Of a DNA stretch of 27,209 bases, positions 22,264 through 27,209 are shown piece after piece; the first letter of the stretch is position 1; every line of letters begins with the position of its first letter. The notes under the pieces were generated by a model. It saw only the letters and a list, made by a program, of their open reading frames with translations. It was not told where the DNA came from and did not search any database. Source of the DNA: Oscillospiraceae bacterium. GTDB lineage: Bacteria > Bacillota > Clostridia > Oscillospirales > Ruminococcaceae. The stretch is from the NCBI GenBank assembly GCA_003512525.1, contig DOQG01000042.1:1-27209 (forward strand), read 5' to 3'. A program made the translations under genes and the position numbers.

Positions 22264-24246
22264 ATGGATAAAGAGCAGATAAAAAGTGAATACGAACAGC
22301 TTTGCAAGCAAGCCGAACAGCACAATTTCAATTACTACGTTCTCGACAATCCGACTGTAGAAGATGATGAGTACGACAGGCTGATGAGAAGAATAAAGGA
22401 GATAGAAGCGGAAAATCCCGAAATTGTTTCCGAAAGTTCTCCCACACAGCACGTCGGCGGATATGCCATCAACACATTTGAGAAGGTAACTCACGAGGTG
22501 CAGATGGGCAGCTTACAGGACGTATTTTCAAAGGGCGAGCTGTATGAATTTGACGAGCGTGTAAAAAAAGCCGTAGGCAAGGCTGTATACTGCGTTGAAC
22601 CAAAGATAGACGGCTTATCTGTTTCACTTGAATACAAGGACGGAATATTCACAAGAGGCTCTACACGAGGCGACGGCTTTGTGGGCGAGGACATCACGAA
22701 AAATCTGAAAACCATAAAGTCGATACCTTTGGAGCTTAACGAGAAGCTCCCCTTTATAGAAGTCAGAGGAGAGGTCTATATGCCCAAAGCCGACTTTGAA
22801 AGGCTGGTAAAAACACAGCTTGAAAACGATGAACAGCCGGCTAAAAATCCGCGTAATGCCGCCGCAGGCTCACTGCGTCAGAAAGACAGCAGAATAACTG
22901 CATCAAGAGGACTTGATATATTCGTATTCAATCTTCAGCGTATTGAGGGTAAGGAGCTTACCTCACACAGCGAGAGCCTTGACTATATGAAGAAGCTCGG
23001 CTTCAATGTGATAGACGGCTATAAGACCTTTGATAATATCGAAGACGCCGTTTCGTGCATTATGGAGATAGGCGAGAACAGACAAAGCTATTCCTATGAT
23101 ATAGACGGTGCGGTAATCAAGGTCAATGATTTTGAGCTGAGAAACGAGCTCGGCAGTACCGCCAAAGTGCCGAAGTGGGCGGTAGCTTTCAAGTATCCTC
23201 CCGAAGAAAAGGAAACGAAACTGCTTGATATAGAGATAAACGTCGGCAGAACCGGAGCACTTACTCCCGTTGCCGTATTTGAGCCTGTATGGCTTGCAGG
23301 TACTACCGTATCAAGAGCAGTGCTTCATAATCAGGACTATATCGACAGCAAGGATATAAGGATCGGCGATATTATAGCAGTACGCAAGGCAGGAGATATT
23401 ATCCCCGAGGTCGTGCGCAGTGTCAGCCACGCCGAAAACAGTGTGCCGTTTACAATACCGCATATATGCCCTGTCTGCGGCGGAAAAGCCGAAAGAGCGG
23501 AGGACGAGGCGGTAATTCGCTGTGTAAACATAAATTGTCCGGCGCAGCTTCTCAAGAACATTGAACATTTTGCATCAAGAGCGGCTATGAACATTGACGG
23601 ACTGGGTGAAGCGGTAGTAAAACAGCTTGTCGAAAACAAGCTTATAAATACTGTCGCAGACCTTTATACTCTTCAACAGCAGGATCTTGAAATGTTACCC
23701 GGTTTTGCAAAGGTTTCAGCCGCAAAATTGATAGCAAACATTGAAAAGTCAAAGGCAAATTCGCCCGACAGACTGTTATTCGCACTCGGAATAAAAGGCA
23801 TAGGGCAAAAGAACGCACAGCTTCTGATGAAGCATTTTGGCAGTATCGAAAAGCTGTCGGAAACTTCCGCTGAGGAAATTTCAGCTGTAGAAAACTTCGG
23901 TGATATACTTGCAAATAACATCTTCACTGCACTTCACGAGCCGCATATGATCGAGCTTACCAAAAGGCTGAAAGCCTGTGGTGTAAACACGGTGTATGAA
24001 TCTGACGTTAAGAGCGACAGGTTGGCAGGCTTGACATTTGTCATTACAGGTACTCTCCCCGATATGACACGAGATGAGGCTAAAACGCTTATAGAGCAGA
24101 ACGGCGGCAAGTGCAGCGGTTCTGTTTCAAAGAAAACAAGCTATGTTCTTGCAGGCGAAGAAGCAGGAAGCAAGCTCACAAAAGCACAGCAGCTCGGCGT
24201 TGCGGTCATAAGTCAGCAACAGCTTATTGAAATGATAGGCGAATAA
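22264..24246 (+). CDS. ligA: NAD-dependent DNA ligase
   Basis: A 660-aa LigA that seals nicks in replication and repair using NAD. Domain Ia is followed by the adenylation domain with KIDG (K114 is the AMP-accepting lysine), the OB fold (about 320-395), and a four-cysteine zinc finger (C402, C405, C420, C425). HhH repeats follow (about 435-580), then a C-terminal BRCT domain (about 585-660) opening with LAGLTFVITGTL. It is full length. The gene sits 21 nt after yunB with an AAGGGAT ribosome site. Confidence 0.98.
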   Translation: MDKEQIKSEYEQLCKQAEQHNFNYYVLDNPTVEDDEYDRLMRRIKEIEAENPEIVSESSPTQHVGGYAINTFEKVTHEVQMGSLQDVFSKGELYEFDERVKKAVGKAVYCVEPKIDGLSVSLEYKDGIFTRGSTRGDGFVGEDITKNLKTIKSIPLELNEKLPFIEVRGEVYMPKADFERLVKTQLENDEQPAKNPRNAAAGSLRQKDSRITASRGLDIFVFNLQRIEGKELTSHSESLDYMKKLGFNVIDGYKTFDNIEDAVSCIMEIGENRQSYSYDIDGAVIKVNDFELRNELGSTAKVPKWAVAFKYPPEEKETKLLDIEINVGRTGALTPVAVFEPVWLAGTTVSRAVLHNQDYIDSKDIRIGDIIAVRKAGDIIPEVVRSVSHAENSVPFTIPHICPVCGGKAERAEDEAVIRCVNINCPAQLLKNIEHFASRAAMNIDGLGEAVVKQLVENKLINTVADLYTLQQQDLEMLPGFAKVSAAKLIANIEKSKANSPDRLLFALGIKGIGQKNAQLLMKHFGSIEKLSETSAEEISAVENFGDILANNIFTALHEPHMIELTKRLKACGVNTVYESDVKSDRLAGLTFVITGTLPDMTRDEAKTLIEQNGGKCSGSVSKKTSYVLAGEEAGSKLTKAQQLGVAVISQQQLIEMIGE

Positions 24247-24260
24247 TTTGTAAAAAACTA

Positions 24261-24289
24261 TTGACAAATGTGTTTTTGTAAGATATAAT
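24261..24289 (+). promoter_or_regulatory. Consensus SigA promoter for leuA
   Basis: A perfect TTGACA (24261-24266) and a perfect TATAAT (24284-24289) are separated by 17 bp. The predicted start is near 24296, giving a leader of about 320 nt that contains the T-box. An ideal promoter fits control mainly by attenuation. Confidence 0.9.
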
Positions 24290-24299
24290 ATACTTGTTA

Positions 24300-24556
24300 A
24301 TAGGAAAAGACGTTGATCAGGAAAAAAGCCGTATTTTTATTCACAGAGAGTTGTCGTTTGGTGCAAGGCAATATTAAAGGTCGGAAATAGCTCGCCTGAG
24401 AGTCGCATGGCTGAACATTGCAGTAAGTCATGACGGGATCTCCCGTTACAGAGAAGCACATTGATAGATGTGGCATAAGAGGACATAGCATAAGGCTGTG
24501 TCAAGAAGAGTGGTACCACGAGGATTTACCCCGTCTCTTTACAGAGGCGGGGTTTT
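24300..24556 (+). promoter_or_regulatory. T-box riboswitch leader of leuA
   Basis: A tRNA-sensing leader that should let leuA be transcribed when the matching tRNA is uncharged. The defining T-box sequence AGAGTGGTACCACG is at 24507-24520, containing the TGG that pairs with the free tRNA CCA end. Stem I opens at the AGAGAG block (24345-24350) and includes GGTGCAAG (24360-24367). A stem III-like hairpin (ACGGGA/TCCCGT) is at 24433-24446. An intrinsic terminator follows. A possible specifier is CTG (Leu) at 24411-24413, just before AAC, which would match leuA; I place it only tentatively because GGC directly before it would read as glycine in another register. Confidence 0.9.
24529..24556 (+). 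terminator. T-box-controlled terminator
   Basis: CCCCG (24529-24533) pairs with CGGGG (24548-24552), with an inner CTCT/AGAG stem, followed by TTTT. The 5' arm lies close behind the T-box sequence, so the antiterminator and terminator compete. Confidence 0.88.
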
Positions 24557-24619
24557 GTGTATTTACATTGCTTTTTAATGCCTGCATCGGAAAAACCAAA
24601 TAGGGAAAGGACATCATTT

Positions 24620-26296
24620 ATGAAAGGTACAATGAACACAAACAAATACTCAAGAGGATATTTTATGCCTCCTACGCAGTGTCTTGAATGGACAAAAAAG
24701 GAGTATATCGACAAAGCTCCCATATGGTGCAGTGTTGACCTGCGTGACGGTAATCAGGCGCTTATCGTTCCTATGAACCTTGAAGAAAAGCTCGAATTTT
24801 TCAAGGTGCTTGTAGAGATCGGCTTCAAGGAGATCGAGATCGGTTTCCCTGCAGCGTCCGAAACTGAATATGAATTCTGCCGCACACTGATCGAACAGGA
24901 TCTTATCCCCGACGATGTAACGATCCAGGTACTTACACAATCAAGAGAACACATCATAAAGAAAACATTTGAAGCACTTGCAGGTGCAAAGCACGCAGTA
25001 GTTCATCTGTACAATTCCACCTCTGTTGCACAAAGAGAACAGGTATTCAGAAAGCCCAAGAATGAAATCATAGATATTGCCGTTGAGGGCGCAAAGCTGT
25101 TAAAGGAATACAGAGAAAAGACACCCGGCGACTTCAAGTTTGAATATTCACCCGAGAGCTTTACCGGAACAGAGCCTGAATTTGCGCTTGAGATATGCAA
25201 CGCAGTGCTTGATGTATGGCAGCCCACTCCCGATGATAAGGTTATAATCAATCTTCCCGTTACGGTAGAAATGTCACTTCCGCACGTTTACGCAAGTCAG
25301 GTAGAGTATATGTGCAAGAATATGGTGAACAGAGAGAACGTTATCGTTTCACTTCATCCCCATAATGACAGAGGCTGTGCTGTTGCAGACAGTGAGCTTG
25401 GCTTGCTTGCGGGCGCAGACAGAATAGAGGGTACTCTGTTCGGCAACGGTGAACGTACAGGTAATGTTGATATAGTAACGCTTGCACTGAATATGTACTC
25501 GCACGGCGTTGACCCGAAGCTTGATTTCTCGGATCTGCCGTCAATAACGGAAGTTTACGAGAAGATGACCTGTATGAAGGTCTACGACAGACAGCCCTAC
25601 AGCGGCTCGCTCGTATTTGCGGCATTCTCCGGCTCACATCAGGACGCTATCGCAAAGGGTATGAAGTGGCGCGAAGAAAAAGATCCCGAGCACTGGACAG
25701 TTCCTTATCTGCCTATCGATCCTATGGATATCGGCAGACAGTATGACGGTGATGTTATCCGTATCAACAGCCAGAGCGGTAAGGGCGGTATCGGTTATCT
25801 TTTACAGCAGAAGTACGGTGTAGATCTGCCTAAAAAGTTCCGTGAAAAAGTCGGTTATACGGTAAAATCCGTTTCCGATCATCAGCACAAGGAGCTTACT
25901 CCCGACGAAGTGTATGAAGTGTTCCGCAGTAATTTTGTGAATAAAGAAACAGCACTTAAAATTACCGAGGCGCACTACAAGCAGGAAAACGGCGGAATTA
26001 CCGCAACTGTAACAGTAGACTACAAGGGTGATAAGGCTGTATACACCGGAAGCGGTAACGGCAGACTTGACGCAGTGAGCGACGCTATAAAGAACGGTCT
26101 GGGACTGAGCTACAGCTTAGTGACATATAACGAGCACGCCATAGAAGTAGGCTCTAAGTCAAAGGCCGCCGCTTATGTTGAGATATGCGACAAGAATGGT
26201 AATTCGTTCTGGGGCGCAGGTATCCATACAGATATCATCAACAGTTCGGTAAGCGCACTTGTTTCTGCTATCAATAACAGCGATATGGTTAAGTAA
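24620..26296 (+). CDS. leuA: 2-isopropylmalate synthase (yeast-type LeuA)
   Basis: A 558-aa 2-isopropylmalate synthase, which condenses acetyl-CoA with 2-oxoisovalerate in the first committed step of leucine synthesis. The N-terminal TIM-barrel has DLRDGNQAL, the metal-binding HPHND and GNGERTGNVD. A C-terminal regulatory domain (about 430-550) is the usual site of leucine feedback inhibition. The opening YSRGYFMPPTQCLEW and the length mark the long, yeast-type LeuA2 class rather than the ~510-aa E. coli/Bacillus type. The start at 24620 follows GGGAAAGGA by about 8 nt; an upstream in-frame GTG (24557) lies at the end of the terminator and is unlikely. No other leu genes follow. Confidence 0.96.
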   Translation: MKGTMNTNKYSRGYFMPPTQCLEWTKKEYIDKAPIWCSVDLRDGNQALIVPMNLEEKLEFFKVLVEIGFKEIEIGFPAASETEYEFCRTLIEQDLIPDDVTIQVLTQSREHIIKKTFEALAGAKHAVVHLYNSTSVAQREQVFRKPKNEIIDIAVEGAKLLKEYREKTPGDFKFEYSPESFTGTEPEFALEICNAVLDVWQPTPDDKVIINLPVTVEMSLPHVYASQVEYMCKNMVNRENVIVSLHPHNDRGCAVADSELGLLAGADRIEGTLFGNGERTGNVDIVTLALNMYSHGVDPKLDFSDLPSITEVYEKMTCMKVYDRQPYSGSLVFAAFSGSHQDAIAKGMKWREEKDPEHWTVPYLPIDPMDIGRQYDGDVIRINSQSGKGGIGYLLQQKYGVDLPKKFREKVGYTVKSVSDHQHKELTPDEVYEVFRSNFVNKETALKITEAHYKQENGGITATVTVDYKGDKAVYTGSGNGRLDAVSDAIKNGLGLSYSLVTYNEHAIEVGSKSKAAAYVEICDKNGNSFWGAGIHTDIINSSVSALVSAINNSDMVK

Positions 26297-26306
26297 ATAT
26301 ATTTCG

Positions 26307-26333
26307 GCCGCCTTTTAAGGCGGCTGAATTTTT
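26307..26333 (+). terminator. Rho-independent terminator after leuA
   Basis: GCCGCC (26307-26312) pairs with GGCGGC (26319-26324) around TTTTAA, followed by TGAATTTTT, 10 nt after the stop codon. leuA is thus a single-gene unit. Confidence 0.9.
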
Positions 26334-26336
26334 AAG

Positions 26337-26365
26337 TTGATTTTTCATTTTAAATATTATATAAT
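26337..26365 (+). promoter_or_regulatory. SigA-type promoter for zinc-ribbon gene
   Basis: TTGATT (26337-26342) and TATAAT (26360-26365) are separated by 17 bp, 32 bp before the ATG at 26398. Confidence 0.75.
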
Positions 26366-26397
26366 TATCCTATAAAATAAAAAAGCGGAGAGATAAT

Positions 26398-27209
26398 ATG
26401 ATTGATTTTACTGTTTTGGATAAAGCGATCAGAAGCTTTATGGAACAATCCCGGATTTCCTTTTCATATTCGTTTGCCGGTGAGCATAATGAAAAACGAT
26501 TATCAAGGGCTCAAAAAATTTTTGCAAACAACGTAGATGCAAGTCAGGTATATTTACAGATCGATGCAACGATAAGTGATAGCGGCAGGAGCGGCTGTGT
26601 TTATACATATAATGAAGTATTTATAAAAGACACAGGTGAAAGATGCACAATATCTTATCACGAAATCAAAGGTCTTACGTTTATAGGAAAATATAATTTT
26701 ATCGTATCATACCGAGATGGCTCTGCTGTTAAGGTTTTTGCGCCTTGCAGTCCTGTGGAAGTAGTAAGTGTCTTATGGGCTTTTGCTTCTTATTATGCGT
26801 TATCGGAGCATCCTGAGGATCCGACAGTAACGACATCATATGCAGTGTCGCCGACTTTAACCTGCGTATTTGACAGTGTGATCCCCTCCCCTGCTTTGCA
26901 GACACCGCAAAGTAAAAACGGGAATACCGATACATCAAAGTCCTTTCAATCGGTGGATAGTACAACAAATAAGCAATCAATACAGTGTGGACAGAACGTT
27001 GAACCTATTCAGGAGATATCCGCGTGCAATGAAACGGTAGATAAGATAATATGTACAAATTGCGGAGCGGTTTTACAGGACGGATACGCATTCTGTATCA
27101 AGTGCGGCAATCCTGTAAATGCAACACAAAGCATTCCGACAAGCAGACAGGATAACGCTATATTCCCTTCTGTAAATAATTCTGTGCCGATACAGAATAA
27201 CTCTATAGA
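26398..27209 (+). CDS. Zinc-ribbon protein, 3' end cut by window edge
   Basis: The frame is open for 270 codons from ATG 26398 to the end of the window, with GGAG 7 nt upstream. The first ~135 residues look like a compact alpha/beta domain (YNEVFIKDTGERCTISYHEI, then IVSYRDGSAVKVFAP) that could be PH-like. A Ser/Thr/Gln-rich linker follows (about 150-210). Then comes a classical zinc ribbon, C219-x2-C222-x10-C233-x2-C236 (CTNCG and CIKCG), and another polar stretch. Such zinc-ribbon proteins in Clostridia often continue into membrane helices or repeats; what follows is outside the window. The function is unknown. Confidence 0.85.
   Translation, partial: MIDFTVLDKAIRSFMEQSRISFSYSFAGEHNEKRLSRAQKIFANNVDASQVYLQIDATISDSGRSGCVYTYNEVFIKDTGERCTISYHEIKGLTFIGKYNFIVSYRDGSAVKVFAPCSPVEVVSVLWAFASYYALSEHPEDPTVTTSYAVSPTLTCVFDSVIPSPALQTPQSKNGNTDTSKSFQSVDSTTNKQSIQCGQNVEPIQEISACNETVDKIICTNCGAVLQDGYAFCIKCGNPVNATQSIPTSRQDNAIFPSVNNSVPIQNNSI

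Noticed and set aside
21946..22494. 182-codon frame on the minus strand opposite yunB and ligA
   Set aside because: It spans the junction of two well-supported genes on the other strand and has no start signal.

Overview
This window is a mid-GC stretch of a low-GC Gram-positive, endospore-forming anaerobe. The best fit is a Clostridia member of the Ruminococcus/[Eubacterium] siraeum kind (Oscillospirales). That placement is inferred from gene order and protein flavour, not from a marker-gene comparison. The sporulation genes yqfC, yqfD, ylbJ-like and yunB, a leader of the T-box class and SigA-type promoters with 17-bp spacers all fit a Firmicute.

Layout. (1) 1-98: end of a dispersed intergenic repeat plus a terminator hairpin. 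(2) 96-8472, minus strand: yqfC-yqfD, then a housekeeping operon phoH-ybeY-dgkA-era-recO-mutS2-HAD phosphatase with its own promoter before phoH. (3) 8535-9884, plus strand: a ylbJ-like sporulation membrane protein, divergent from yqfC, and a small four-cysteine protein. (4) 10113-13269: two tandem, closely related sugar-type ABC solute-binding lipoproteins, each with its own promoter and terminator and with no permease nearby; the second has a cre-like operator. (5) 13368-14231: a gene-free region packed with nested hairpins. (6) 14232-16361, minus strand: a dCACHE-HAMP-GGDEF diguanylate cyclase and a small unknown protein. (7) 16512-24246, plus strand: DUF951 protein, prfA, sua5/tsaC, coaE, a lytic transglycosylase, an M18 aminopeptidase, yunB and ligA. 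(8) 24261-26296: a SigA promoter, a T-box leader and a yeast-type leuA. (9) 26398-end: a zinc-ribbon protein cut by the window edge.

Most of the window is core biology: ribosome assembly and rRNA maturation (Era, YbeY, PhoH), repair (RecO, MutS2, LigA), translation (PrfA, Sua5), CoA synthesis, leucine synthesis, and spore formation.

The unusual part is 13446-13972. Read by eye it is an almost unbroken chain of hairpins. It contains three ~117-nt copies of one nested architecture (two on plus, one on minus). Stem sequences differ between copies while pairing is kept, and loop motifs (ACAAA internal loops; ANGGAY and ACAGAY hairpin loops) are conserved. The two plus copies differ by four fully compensatory base-pair exchanges. 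I do not recognise this element. It could be a structured RNA, a protein-binding RNA decoy, or a palindromic mobile repeat.
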